Both the position numbers and the translations under genes were made by a program. From Micrasema longulum (lineage: Eukaryota; Arthropoda; Insecta; Trichoptera; Brachycentridae), in contig JAGVSM010002848.1 in the NCBI GenBank assembly GCA_022494885.1, forward strand, positions 149,269 to 213,268: DNA of 64,000 nt, written 5' to 3'. Under the pieces are notes generated by a model, which made no database searches, was not told the DNA's origin, and saw only the letters and a program-made list of their open reading frames with translations. How positions within the stretch are numbered: the first letter of the stretch is position 1; each line of letters opens with the position of its first letter. Below, one piece after another: positions 44,543 through 54,998 of the stretch.

Positions 44543-46625
44543 TTAACAATTTATGACTTTATTGGGGGCAACTTTTTTGTTTTCGATAGCCTCGAGAACA
44601 TTTGGTGGATCTCTGATAGGCATGGATCGTGTAACTCGGGGGTCAACAAGCTCTGGAAGCAAACAGTTTAAATAAAAAGATTTTAATTTTATGTTGGGCT
44701 CCGGTCCACACTCCAAAAAGACATATATTTTTTTTAGTAATATGCAACTGTCCTTGAACTTGGTAATACCAATCGTGATTCTGATTTACATAATACTCGG
44801 TATGGTTTCTATTTCTTTTACAAAACTTAATTTTACCACTGTCGATGGCGGTTTCAACAGTCATAGTCATATTAGAAGCAGACGATGGACATTTTATTTC
44901 TATAATGATACCGCCATGATCCGTACTAATGTTATCTGGTGTGGCGCCTAGAAAACAATATTCACTATCAATAAACAGCCCACACTTCTGAAATTTGATA
45001 TTTTCTTGAAGGCTTAATTGGTTTAATGCGGTCAGTTCATAATCCTGACCATATTTAATAGAAAAAATATTACTTAGCGATTTACTATATGGCATACTTT
45101 TAACTAACCCTGAACAACTAATTCCTATTCTTCTTTTACAAACTTTACCAAACCATGACGCAGTGAGTAAATTTCTACACTTTTCTAACCATTCCCCGCT
45201 ATCTGATTGTAAAACCGTTCTTCTTTCTATCAAATTTCTTTCAGAATGATCGCCGATTCCATACCACTTGAAGATCCTGAGTAATTTTTAAAACATTCAT
45301 GTTTTGGTGCCTCAATATTCTTATTAGTTGCTCTAGCACAAATCACACAGTATTTATTATAAACACCCATATATAGAACTTTCCCCGTACGAAACCCTAC
45401 TATAGAAGCTGCGCCCGAGTTAGACGAGTAGTTGGTTTTGTATGATCTCTTAGACCAACACCCGTCAGCCACAACAGTTATCATTGGTTTACCATTTTCA
45501 TCAATTTCACCATTCGCAGTAGCCAGTTGTCCCTCTTCTTTCGTTGCCTCCTCCATAACTTTTAGTTTCGCAGTATCCCACCATTCACACACTTTCTTAT
45601 TGATCTTCAAATACTTCCATTTACTCATGCAAGGAATTCCAACAGCAGCAGTCAACTCTTGCAAACCACTATATCCAGAACCGATACTCGATATTCCAGA
45701 CACAAACGATTCATTTAAACTCATTTCATTCGATCTGTCCTTGCAACAATTTACAGAAAAACATAATCCACACATATTACATTTTAAATTTAATATAGAA
45801 TTAAAGCCATGCAACTTTTCATCCACAATCACCATATTCGTTCCTTTGCAATCAAACATGGAAGAATGAGAAAATATTTCCTGGATTTTAGTGAAAAATT
45901 CCTGGATGTCCACAACTCTCCTGCCTTCCAACTTAAAGGGGTGTAATGGCTGTGCTAGCAGTTCTGGAACTAGCTGTTGCGCCTGAAATAATACAGATTA
46001 ATTAATAATCATAATCCAATTTAGATTTCATTAGCTATTTTAATGTAAATACTTAAAATATTCCTACTTCGATATGAATACTAACCTGACAACCGTCATC
46101 TTCTAAAATATCAGTTGAAAGATATTTCGCTGGAACACCCTAAAACATTTCAATTTGCATATTACCCAAAAGGCAAATATAACCCTACTTATTGATAGTC
46201 AATATTTATATATACTCTGGTCTTTTTAAACAAATAAAGTAAAATAAAAATTCAATAAACGTGTTTTATTTAGGGATACATTACCAAATTCAAACTTATT
46301 TGTACATTTAGTATTGTTTTGTAAAATGTTGTAGGAATTTTATTTATCTAAGTAAATAAGACAATAACTTACAGTGTATTCTCCACAGGCCTTAGTTAAT
46401 TTGAGCTTTTTTTGAATCCTAAAATAAGCAAATAATAAACTGTTACATTTATTTGTAATGGTGATACAATGATTTATGTAAATCAAATGTCTGTCCTTTG
46501 TATTCTAAATTTTAATACTAATAAATTAATCAAATCCAACTTACATTGCATTTCTCCTTTGGAAATTGGGATTGATTTAGTTTTCGTTTGGTTTTTTCGT
46601 TGGTTTTTTCGGGTTTTTTCGGCAT
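44543..46625 (-). pseudogene. Broken Mutator-like transposase / YqaJ exonuclease gene
   Basis: A decayed multi-exon gene inside a TOP3B intron. Candidate exons on the minus strand, each with GT-AG borders, are 46625-46545 (starting MPKKPEKTNEK), 46418-46373, 46139-46086 and 45982 onward. The last reads EGRRVVDIQEFF, paired cysteines in CNMCGLC, SGISSIGSGYSGLQEL, VVADGCWSKRSYKTNYSS, NKYCVICA and HECFKNYSGSSSGMES, which I recognise as the first part of the insect Mutator-like transposase domain. It stops at 45232-45230. A shifted frame continues at once as a YqaJ-type nuclease: TASWFGKVCKRR, GATPDNI, IEIKCP and YYQVQGQL, so the catalytic Asp, Glu-x-Lys and Gln are present. Near 44670 a second shift leads to LPELVDPRVTRSMPIRDPP and a stop at 44543. 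The later part of the transposase domain is missing. The exon 46625/46418 junction is also out of frame with the usual acceptor. Confidence 0.75.
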
Positions 46626-47204
46626 TGTTATGATAAAATCGGTCACTAAATATTCCAAATTTATGGATTAAAGTATCACTCGTCTTTGATTTCTATAATA
46701 AAGTAATTCTGATTGATAGAAAATATTATTAGTCTGAGGCCGGCTAAGCAAAACGTCAAACCATCACAATGAAGTTGGCTGCGTTCGCGACATTGTAATA
46801 ATTATATGGCTGTTTAGTGTACACTTTGTACATAGTACCTACCGAGTGCTGGTATGTCCTAGATAAATGTGCAATTTGACCGTTTTTGTGTACGAGTAAA
46901 ATGACGCCGTTAATTGTTATTTGAATATGACGTGAAATTACATTTTTGAATGATTTATCAAATTCGAACAAACTATTCATTCAAAAAATAACTTGGTTTT
47001 GATCCTGGTTTAAATTGTGTTAGAAGGAACACAAAAATAATATGTTTCGAACTAAATTTTGTTTTGAAAAAGGCATTAAAATTTTGAGCACAGAAAACAC
47101 GTCCGTCTGCGGCCGCTCTGAGGGCCGATCTGAATGTAATAAAAACCCAAATAAGACATTGTTTAAAATTGAATATTACAACTAGAATTATCGTATTGAA
47201 AAAA

Positions 47205-47860
47205 AATAAAAAAATACAGTTCTATAAAAAAAGGTTTTAACTAAACTATTTCAATATTTTAAAATTTTTTATGGTGTTACTGATTGCATAATTTTACGTA
47301 GAAATAAAGGAAAAATTTATGTGATTTAAAATGCTTATATTTCTTTTCAAAAACAAAAAAATAAGATTCTGCCGCGGCCATCTCCTTTTTAAATTTATTA
47401 TCTTCAAATCATTATTAAAAATTTAAGTTCAATACTTAGTCTTTATTGAGATCCCAGATTAATAAGCTTAGTCTAAATTTTGAAATTGCGTAATCTGCCG
47501 GTCTGAAAGTAATTATATATAAATAAAAAAATAAATTTAAAAAAAATACAGTTCTATAAAAAAAGGATTTAACTAAACTATTTCAATATTTTAAAATTTT
47601 TTATGGTATTACTGATTGCATAATTTACGTAGAAATAAAGGAAAATTTTACAAAAATTTATGTGCTTTAAAATGCTTATATTTCTTTTCAAAAACAAAAA
47701 AATAAAATTCTGCCGCGGCCATCTCTTTTTTAAATTTATTATCTTTAAATCATTTTTAAAAAAATCAGTTCAATACTTAGTCTTTATTGAGATCCCAGAT
47801 TAATAAGCTTAGTCTAAATTTGAAATGGCGTAATCTGCCGGTCTAAAAGTAATTATATTT
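47205..47860. repeat. Tandem duplication, ~330-bp unit
   Basis: Two units starting at the TACAGTTCTATAAAAAAAGG motif (47215 and 47547) share TATTTCAATATTTTAAAATT, TCTGCCGCGGCCATCTC and AGATCCCAGATTAATAAGCT, and end CGTAATCTGCCGGTCT. The following 47850-48060 has distant similarity to 20610-20740. Confidence 0.8.
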
Positions 47861-48117
47861 TAGTTATATGAAACTTTGAAGTACATTTTTTGATAGAAAT
47901 ACCTATAAAAAGTATTGTTTTTATCTCATACATAATTTTTAATTTTTTTTATTGCGCGATTTTTGACAAACATTCGTTTTAAAATGGCAAAATCGTATGA
48001 TTTCCTAATTTTGCGTTCGTTTTACCAGACTACAGCCTTAAAAATGTTTTTTTTAAATTCAATAAATAAAAAACTCATTTTTGTTCTTCTTTCGAAAAAC
48101 GTAAAACAGGGGTTTGA

Positions 48118-48532
48118 CTGTGTATTATCAGCCGGCAGTGTACCTCAAGTGGTGCGGGTAGTACTACCCCCTCTGCTCCAGGCCAGCCGGCGCAGCATTA
48201 TGGCTAACTCCACTGAGCTCGACGCGCGCCGCTATATAAAGCGGGTAATTGCTTGTAAAAAATCAGTTGAGCTCCAGTCTCTAAACAGTGAACAAGTGTT
48301 TTAATTCGCCTCTCCACTCTGTGTGCTCCTACTCTCCGTTCTTCACTCCGCTAGCTGACTACCTATGCCTCTCTAAACCACTTAGACCGGGTGGAAAGTC
48401 CTTTCCAGAGCTGTTGAGGTTGACTCGTAGTCGGCGCAGTTGTGCCCCCACCTTCCGACTTTGTCTTTGTCTTTCTTTAACTGCGGCAGACGCGCGTTAC
48501 GAACCAGCGAATCGTGGTAACGCGTGTGTAAC
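48118..48532 (+). mobile_element. Probable solo LTR with TATA-Inr promoter
   Basis: A GC-richer block in a TOP3B intron has LTR layout. It starts TGTATTATC near 48120 and ends GTGTAAC near 48530, with ACTG on both sides as a possible 4-bp target duplication (just before 48120 and at about 48531-48534). It carries TATATAAA at 48233-48240 and an arthropod initiator TCAGT at 48263-48267, about 30 bp downstream. The following pyrimidine-rich stretch resembles U5. No internal retrotransposon sequence flanks it. The promoter points opposite to TOP3B. Confidence 0.45.
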
Positions 48533-48561
48533 ACTGTGCATGCGTAAAAATAGGGGCTCAC

Positions 48562-48749
48562 CTGAATGGGGGGTGATTATAACAGTACGGACAGAAGGGA
48601 AAACTCCTTCCCTTAGTACCGGCGGACCAAGACAGCAATTCGAAGTCATCCAGGGGACACTTTAGCTCCTTGTATATGCGGACGGTGCCGTTCTGGGGTA
48701 GGCTGTACGTATCGTTGCAGTGCGGACAGTGGAGGCGAGCGGGCTTGGA
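48562..48749 (-). CDS. TOP3B: TOP3B exon, zinc-finger segment
   Basis: The acceptor ATTTTTGCAG precedes 48749 and the donor TTCAG|GTGAGC follows 48562 (phase 2). It encodes SKPARLHCPHCNDTYSLP, then KELKCPLDDFELLSW and FCPYCYNHPPF. The CPHC pair completes a four-cysteine finger begun by CGKC in the previous exon. A probable solo LTR ends only about 30 bp downstream of this donor, so the splice site sits almost against inserted DNA. Confidence 0.94.
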
Positions 48750-48905
48750 CTGCAAAAATAAAATTATTTTCAAACTTATATATAATTTATTTAGAATAGC
48801 GTCATTTCAGTTTTAATGTCTATTTTTAAATAAGAAAAAAAAATACAATGGTAACATGACGTCGGATAAATTTTGTACAAAGGTTGAAAGTATGCATTCA
48901 CATCA

Positions 48906-50055
48906 TGGTTTGACATTCTTAAAGGAATCCAACAGGGATGTGTAATGTCACCATGGTTGTTCAATGTACACATTGATAACTGTGTGAAAGAAATTAAAGA
49001 TTTAAGAATGGGAGCAAAAATAGGTGATTTTTGTGATTTTGATTTGATGCTTTCATATGCTGACGATGCCGTGCTTCTTGCTAGCAACAAAGACCTGCAA
49101 TTCTTGGTAACAAAGGTCTATGATGCATACAAGAAAAGCATTGTGCTAATGAATGTTGATAAATCGAAATGAGTGGTTTTTGAAAGGGACGAAAGTACAA
49201 CTAAATATGAGATGAGTGCGAATGGAGATATTATACTGAATCAGGTAGAAGAATTTGTGTTTCCGGCAAGTGTGTTTACTACAGATGGAAAGACTGAGAA
49301 AGATATTAAAAGAAGGGTGAGTGCCAGGAACAGGGTGAAAGATGCACTTAAATCTACCCTGGCAAACAAATGTTTGTGGCAGGAGGCAAAACTGGCAGTT
49401 CTCAATGAGTACTGGTGCTGACCCTTATGTATGGGAGAGAAACATAGAATTGGAAAAACAATGATAAAAGTAGGCTGAATGCTGTCCAAATGGGATCTCT
49501 CAGGCGAATGTGTGGTAAAACGATGTATGACAGGTACACCAATATCAGGATCCATGCATTATGTAAGGCTCAGTCTAGCACTATCGACAAAATCAAGGAA
49601 GACATTTAGAGCAAATGGACAACGAAAGACATTTGCTCTACATGTCTTCGCAGTCGATGCAGAAATCAAGGAAGACCGGGAAAGACGTGGCATGATCAAA
49701 TCCAACAAATACTTGAAGATGGACATATAGAAGTTGGAATAATCGGCGTGCGTGCATAAGATGTATGAGTGTAGAGTATGCGATGTCTATATGCAAAAAT
49801 GAATCGGGTTGTGGTCCCGTGGCTAGTGTTGTGGACTCACGGGCCAGAGGCCCAAGGTTCAAACCCCACTCTACCCCAACTTGATTTCCATTTTCTAATA
49901 GTGAGTTATTTACAACTCGTTGAAAATGGCCAACAAAATTGAAATATTTGGGTAAATTATAAGAACGCTAACATTTCTTTTTTTTTTTTTTAAAAAAAGA
50001 CAGAGAAATATGGTGTTCTATTATCTCTGCCTACCCCTACGGAGAAATGGCATGA
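48906..50055 (+). pseudogene. LINE reverse transcriptase relic, split by a SINE
   Basis: It starts inside the catalytic domain: WFDILKGIQQGCVMSPWLFN, then LSYADDAVLLAS (YADD intact), EFVFPASVF, ALKSTLANKCLWQEAKLAV, broken stretches, and after the SINE at 49803-49997 the final DREIWCSIISAYPYGE. It is the longest relic of the family also at 19130 and 59345. It lies just upstream in + coordinates of the TOP3B exon at 48562-48749. Confidence 0.8.
49803..49997 (+). mobile_element. tRNA-derived SINE (family S1) inside a LINE
   Basis: Head GTTGTGGTCCCGTGG, box B GGTTCAAACCC, body GAAATATTTGGGTAAATTAT, then T-rich and A-rich tail. It interrupts the LINE frame between ...CK and DREIW; the uninterrupted sister at about 19757-19780 shows the empty site. 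Confidence 0.8.
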
Positions 50056-50837
50056 TAGTTTGTCTGTTGTGTTTGTTCGTTTTAAAATATGCATATTTTG
50101 GATTACCTAAAAGCGAAATAGGTCATGCACATATTACGTCACCGCGCCATACTTGTACTCAATGTTTGTCAGAAGTGCTCTCGGGGGGCACGACGTGTGT
50201 CGTCAATTGCGAATCGTTTTGAATGATTTGGATTTTGAACCCTAAAATTATCCTAAAACTTGTGTTTTGTACATTTATAGTTATATCATTAGAATCGTGA
50301 AAACCGGCTAAAAGTATTAAATATATTTTCTACATAATTCCTGATTTTTGAAAATGTATCAAAAAATCTGAACCATTTCGACGTGGATAATTAAACATTA
50401 AACGCTAGAAATCAATTTTTGTAATTTATTTTAACGAACATCATTATCGAAATTATTTTCCCATCTGTACCTATCCGTCATTGGTACTCCAAAACAGCAT
50501 CTTGATCATTTGAAAATGCCAGTTCAAGGATAGTGAAATATTGCAATGTGATACCTTCTTTTATTTCCAATATTTCGTGTCTATCTTGCCAGGAATCGAA
50601 ACTAGAATCTCAACAATTGCTCTACGGGGAGGACTTTTCTTCCCCAATTTCCTTTTTCAGAATTTAAACCAGAGAGAAGCTGTCTGTACTCTTCACCCGC
50701 CCGGACACAGACATTTAACAAACGGGCGGAAACAAAACTCGTTTAGCAATACAAAAACGGTTAGATTTTTAAAGTTTATTTATTACTATACTATTTATGT
50801 AAACCAAAACAAATATTTAAACTGAGATAAAATAATT
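50056..50837 (-). other. TOP3B intron DNA
   Basis: 50541-50825 contains a 94-codon frame with CLPGIETRISTIALRGG-like sequence that I do not recognise. 51291-51633, 52681-52899 and 53704-54089 are also without recognised features. Confidence 0.4.
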
Positions 50838-51290
50838 AATGACAGACCGAAATTTCAGTTCCGGTCAGTAAAATGAGTTTCGGTCGCGCCTTTTGGTCCG
50901 TTGTTATGAACTTATACCGTCACGAGTCAAAGGATGGCTGAGTCGAAGATTTGGTCAATTTTTGAACGAAGCCTGAGGTCGGGTAGTGTCGGATTACATT
51001 CGGCTATACTCGGGTGTATCTTACGGCTCGTGACGATACAAGTTATACGTATAACATAACAATAGACAGCAAATTTACTCATTAAATTTAAGTATTTTAT
51101 TTAATTGCGTATTTTATTTAACACTTATTTGTATGAACTTTTTAACCAAAAAAATTTAAATGTCAGATTTTGGGGGTTTTGAAGTGACTTTTAACTTATT
51201 TAAATAAGTTTCGGTTTCAGTTTCAACCGAAACTAGAACGGAAGCCGAAATTTCGGTTTCGGTTTGTGCTGAAAATTTTGTCAGTCACTA
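50838..51290. repeat. hAT-like MITE
   Basis: The right end CGGTTTCGGTTTGTGCTGAA then GTCAGTCACTA mirrors the left GACAGACCGAAATTTCAG imperfectly. The interior GTGTCGGATTACATTCGGC matches 1990-2010 in reverse. Another fragment is at 57995-58140. Confidence 0.45.
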
Positions 51291-51633
51291 CAAATAACTC
51301 ATGGGAATTCTGCTTAACCTCATAAGAGATTTGAGAAAGGTGTTCGCTGTAGCTCCATAAAAAATTAAAGAAGTCTACATTTTTCTTGGAAACTTTTCCA
51401 CCAATCATCCATAGAGGGCATTGTCCTGCCAAAGAGGATGACGAAGATTTTAGACAAGCGATACCCTTCAATATATTTCCATACTCCATATTTGAGACAT
51501 ATATAGAGTCTATTTTTTAAATTAATAACTTATATGTAAATATAAATTATTACATCATTATTATATAGAGGTTAATATTTAAGATTTTCCTCAATTTAGG
51601 AAGGTGTATGGATCTCAGTTAAGATATCAGCAT

Positions 51634-51910
51634 TATCATTCCATGTCTGCTCCCTATTTGGAGCATATGACGTTGAAAAAGAGCCTCCAGGTCTCTCGGT
51701 CGGCCGCCAGGGTCCCATTGTTCTGACATGAAATGCTAACAGTTGACATATTTATCATAAATAATATTTTTTATTTATTTATTTTACTGTTTTTACAATG
51801 TAGAGGTTCTTTGTTTCAGGTCCTGAGATGTTAGGAATATATTGTTTTTAGGCAAGACCTTTTTTGTTACATGTGTTTTTCATTGAATGATGCTAAAACA
51901 ATTAAAATCA
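51634..51910 (-). mobile_element. Two short LINE fragments
   Basis: 51634-51735 (TCTGCTCCCTATTTGGAGCA, AAAGAGCCTCCAGGTCTCTC) belongs to the family at 27595-27925. 51770-51910 is an inverted (AAAT)n LINE tail matching 5620-5785 (TTTCAGGTCCTGAGATG). Confidence 0.5.
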
Positions 51911-51940
51911 ATTTATTTATTTTTTATTTATTTATTCACA

Positions 51941-52680
51941 GTATTAATTTTGATTAATTACATAAGTAATTTTACATTTTTTGAGACATAAGTCCCAACT
52001 CCATGGAACCAAAGTCCTGTGTTGAGTTGGGATGAATAAGTAACTAAAACAACACAGCACAACAAATATTATACAAAATGAGAAAATATATTTTTAATAA
52101 TAACACATGGCACACAAATTTTTAAAAAGCAAATATTTGATTTACATGGGAAAAAAAATGAAAATATTTGAAAAATCATTAAGGGGTGTCCTACTCAAAT
52201 CCCCCCCGCCAAGGAAAATCAAGTCCTTAATCCAAAATATTGAACACTCGGTGCATGAAGGAGGTGCTGCTAAGCAAAAGTCATGCGAGTTTTAGGTATA
52301 ACATAATTCAAGCTATGGAAAAAATTTTGTTTGATCATTTTGCTGAGATCTCTCCTTATTGTTCACCAGAAGTGTGTAAGTGCTTCTTTTAGGTACGGTT
52401 GTCTCACATCCAGCACCTCCATGCATCGGAACAACTGTTCTGATGAACATGTCGGAGGGCGCCAGAATATGATTCTTAGTAATGATTTCTGTGGAATTAT
52501 AAGAAGCTTTAAGATGGATGCTGCACAACCCCCCCAGCCAATTATTCCATAGGTTGCAGTGGATTGAAACAGAGCAAAGTACACTTTTCTGAGAGTGCCA
52601 ATATCCAGAATGTCTCTAAGAGAGCAGAATAGATGGCACAGCTTTCTCAACCTAGGAGTCGGTAACTAGAACTGAGCCTC
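51941..52680 (-). pseudogene. LINE relic with 3' tail ('YGIIGWGG' type)
   Basis: An (ATTT)n tail at 51941, then AGTCCCAACTCCATGGAACC and upstream coding in reverse orientation: RKLCHLFCSLRDILD, FALFQSTATYGIIGWGGC, QKSLLRIIFWRPPTCSSEQL and VLDVRQPYLKE, followed by shifted pieces. 5'-truncated. Confidence 0.72.
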
Positions 52681-52899
52681 CTATAGCAGATTCTTATCGA
52701 TAATAACGCCAGTGTATTTTATGGAATTTACCTGTTGCAAAGTTGGTATGCGTTGTCAGAGTGAATTCCTAGATTGAGCATACTGCTCGATAGCGTACTG
52801 TTATTTATACAAAATGTAAAGTATTTAATTTAATCGATTATGTGTAAGATTATCATCTAAATATTATTTAATAATGTTTGTACCACAGTTTGCTTTTTA

Positions 52900-52966
52900 A
52901 TAATAATACTAAAAATTGAAACATAAATATAAATTACCAAACATACCAATAATAAAAATTGTAATA
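52900..52966. repeat. AT minisatellite, left part
   Basis: AAAAATTGAAACATAAATAT, AAATTACCAAACATACCAAT and AATAAAAATTG. The same unit continues at 54090-54345, across the mariner-like insertion and about 390 bp of other DNA. Confidence 0.6.
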
Positions 52967-53701
52967 CAGGGTGCGGCAGTTAACTTTGCTGATTTGTATT
53001 TAGCGCCAAGCGTTGAGGAAGGATTGTAGAAAGGTGAGGTTGATTTTATTCAAAATGGGAGGTCCTAAAGTTTTGTTTTCCACCTCGTCAGTAACCGCCA
53101 TGTAGTGGACCGGTGAACAGCACGCGTTTGCCGTCAAAGCGTTCTTTTTGCGGCCGCGCCGCTCAACGTGCGTTCCGCACTCAGTTCCATATTCAACCTG
53201 GATGTCGGGTTCCCGGTCGGCAATCGATTGTTTCATGGGTGAACAGATTTAGTAAGAGTTTCAATATGCTAATAAGCCCACGAGTACGCCAGCGAACTGC
53301 CAGAACACCCGAAAATGTTGATGCAGTGAGGCAATCATTTTTGCGTTGGGCGCTCAAAGATGCAGCTGCTCTGGGGATTTCCGACCACTCTGTGTGATGA
53401 ATTCTTCACTCTGACCTTAAATTTCATCCCCATAAATTGGCTGTGGTGCAACAGCTTTCTCCACGCAATATTATTGAGAACCCGACCTCCAGGCTGAATA
53501 TTGAACTAAGTGCGAAAGGCATGTTGAGTGGCGATAATGAAGCGGCCGTTCGAAAAGGTCCACTGCATGGCGGTTACTGACGAGGTGGAAAAAAAAACTT
53601 TTTAACCTCCCCTTTTGAAAGAAACCAATTTCACCCTTCTACAAGCCCCTCTCAACGTTCGGCGCTAAATACAAATCAGCAAAGTTAGCTGCCGCCCCCT
53701 G
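52967..53701 (+). mobile_element. Non-autonomous mariner/Tc1-like transposon, long TIRs
   Basis: CAGGGTGCGGCAGTTAACTT at the left and AAGTTAGCTGCCGCCCCCTG at the right, between TA dinucleotides (52965-52966 and 53702-53703). Inverted similarity continues for about 150 bp, down to ACCTCGTCAGTAACCGCCAT and its mirror. The interior keeps a broken transposase start on the + strand: QRAFRTQFHIQPGCRVPGRQ, SIVSWVNRF, then RTPENVDAVRQSFL and ALGISDHSV, the DUF4817/helix-turn-helix region of insect mariner-like transposases. The catalytic DDE region is missing. The open frame 53113-53397 is part of this. Confidence 0.85.
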
Positions 53702-54089
53702 TATATTAAGTCTTAACATAAGTTGTATCCATTATTTCCAAATTAAAAAATTCGCACTAAAAGAAAAAAACAAATGTCATTCGAAAGAAAATTTTCTTCT
53801 CTATAAGATATTGTGTTCGCTTTTACGTTACATTTATTATTTTATTTTACTACAAGCCTTCAAAACGGAATGTCAAGTCTTCTTCTTCTGCTTGTGTTCG
53901 ATCGAGGGAATAAAGCTGCTTGCGATATTTGTGCAGTACACGATGAAGATGCTATTGATTACTGGCGAATTTGTTGTAAATTAATGAAGGAAAATACATT
54001 ATTGACTAATTCATCGCATTTATTTTTGTTTCTCCTTGTTCTCTTCATTTGGAAAATAACAGACTCAACTTATGTTAACATCGAATAAA

Positions 54090-54345
54090 TTATAAAACAT
54101 ATCAATAATAATAAAAATTGGAACACAAATATAAATACTAATAAAAATTCAAATATAAATATAAATTACAAACTTCACAAACAATAATAACAATTTAAAT
54201 ATAAATTACAAAATATAACGATAGTAATAAAAATTGTAATATAAACATAATTTACAAAACATACCAATAATAATAAAATTTGAAATATAAATACCAATAC
54301 TGAACATTAAAAATTGAAACACAAATATAAATTACTAAATATAAA
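54090..54345. repeat. AT minisatellite
   Basis: At least five imperfect units built on AATAATAATAAAAATTG, GAACACAAATATAAATTAC and AAACATACC. It ends about 70 bp from the TOP3B exon 54417-54671. Confidence 0.7.
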
Positions 54346-54416
54346 AAAAAAAAAAACAAGACATAATTAAAATTCCTTTGTCTCCGTTTTTCAGTATATT
54401 TTCATTCATATCACAC

Positions 54417-54671
54417 CTGAATATACTTCATATATCTCCGACACTTTCCACATCTGGAGTGCGCCTTCCCGCTGGAGCTCAGCGGGGAGAAGGAAACCTC
54501 AAACAGCTGATCCATGGCCTCGATGTTCAGTACAAAATGGAGGAACTTCCTGCGGAATATCTCAGTGGTGTGACGCAGCACCGCCCTGAAGTCCGCCTTC
54601 CCGTGGGATATGAGATTCAGCTGCTCTTCAACGGCTGTCCGCATCGTCGGAAGAACGAGATCAGGGTCTAT
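54417..54671 (-). CDS. TOP3B: TOP3B exon, end of topoisomerase core
   Basis: 85-codon, phase-0 exon; acceptor AATGTTTTCAG before 54671, donor ATTCAG|GTGTGA after 54417. It reads IDPDLVLPTMRTAVEEQL, then ISHGKADFRAVLRHT and FEVSFSPL, and ends SRCGKCRRYMKYIQ, where CGKC opens the first zinc finger. The GKADF-type segment is typical of type IA topoisomerases. Introns on both sides are large (about 3.8 and 5.7 kb) and full of repeats. Confidence 0.95.
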
Positions 54672-54727
54672 CTGAAAACATTTGTTAAAAACGTTTTTGC
54701 AGAATATCTTAGAGTATAACAGTGGTG

Positions 54728-54856
54728 AATTACAGCACAGAACACCCAGGCTCGAGAAAAATCAAATTTAATTTTTGTGTTCCTACCAGGAATCAAACCC
54801 GGAACCTTCTGTGCGTAAGTTTAACGTTTTAACCACTACACCACAGAGGCCGCCAA
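54728..54856 (-). mobile_element. tRNA-derived SINE (family S2)
   Basis: Same family as 3130-3303: CAGAACACCCAGGCT(C)GAGA, CCCGGAACCTTCTGTGCGTA, CCACTACACCACAGAGGCCG. It lies immediately downstream in + coordinates of the TOP3B exon 54417-54671. Not a functional tRNA gene. Confidence 0.72.
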
Positions 54857-54875
54857 CCTTTCCTATTATCACTTC

Positions 54876-54998
54876 CCTACTCACACCCAGTGGCGCATAG
54901 GCCGCATATCTGGGTCATTTTTGTTACATGGAAGGTAAGGTGATCAGTCTTACGCTTCAGGTGCCAAATGGTAAGCAAATGCGCCAACCAAGACAATA
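54876..54998 (-). mobile_element. SINE (family S3), truncated by a MITE
   Basis: GTTACATGGAAGGTAAGGTG, ATCAGTCTTACGCTTCAGG, then GGTAAGCAAATGCGCCAACC. The tRNA-like head is cut where the long-TIR MITE starts at 54999. Confidence 0.55.

Noticed and set aside
45432..45869. 145-codon open frame on the plus strand
   Set aside because: Antisense shadow of the Mutator-like domain, which has clear family motifs on the minus strand.
53113..53397. 94-codon frame as an independent gene
   Set aside because: It reads as a mariner-like transposase fragment between inverted repeats.
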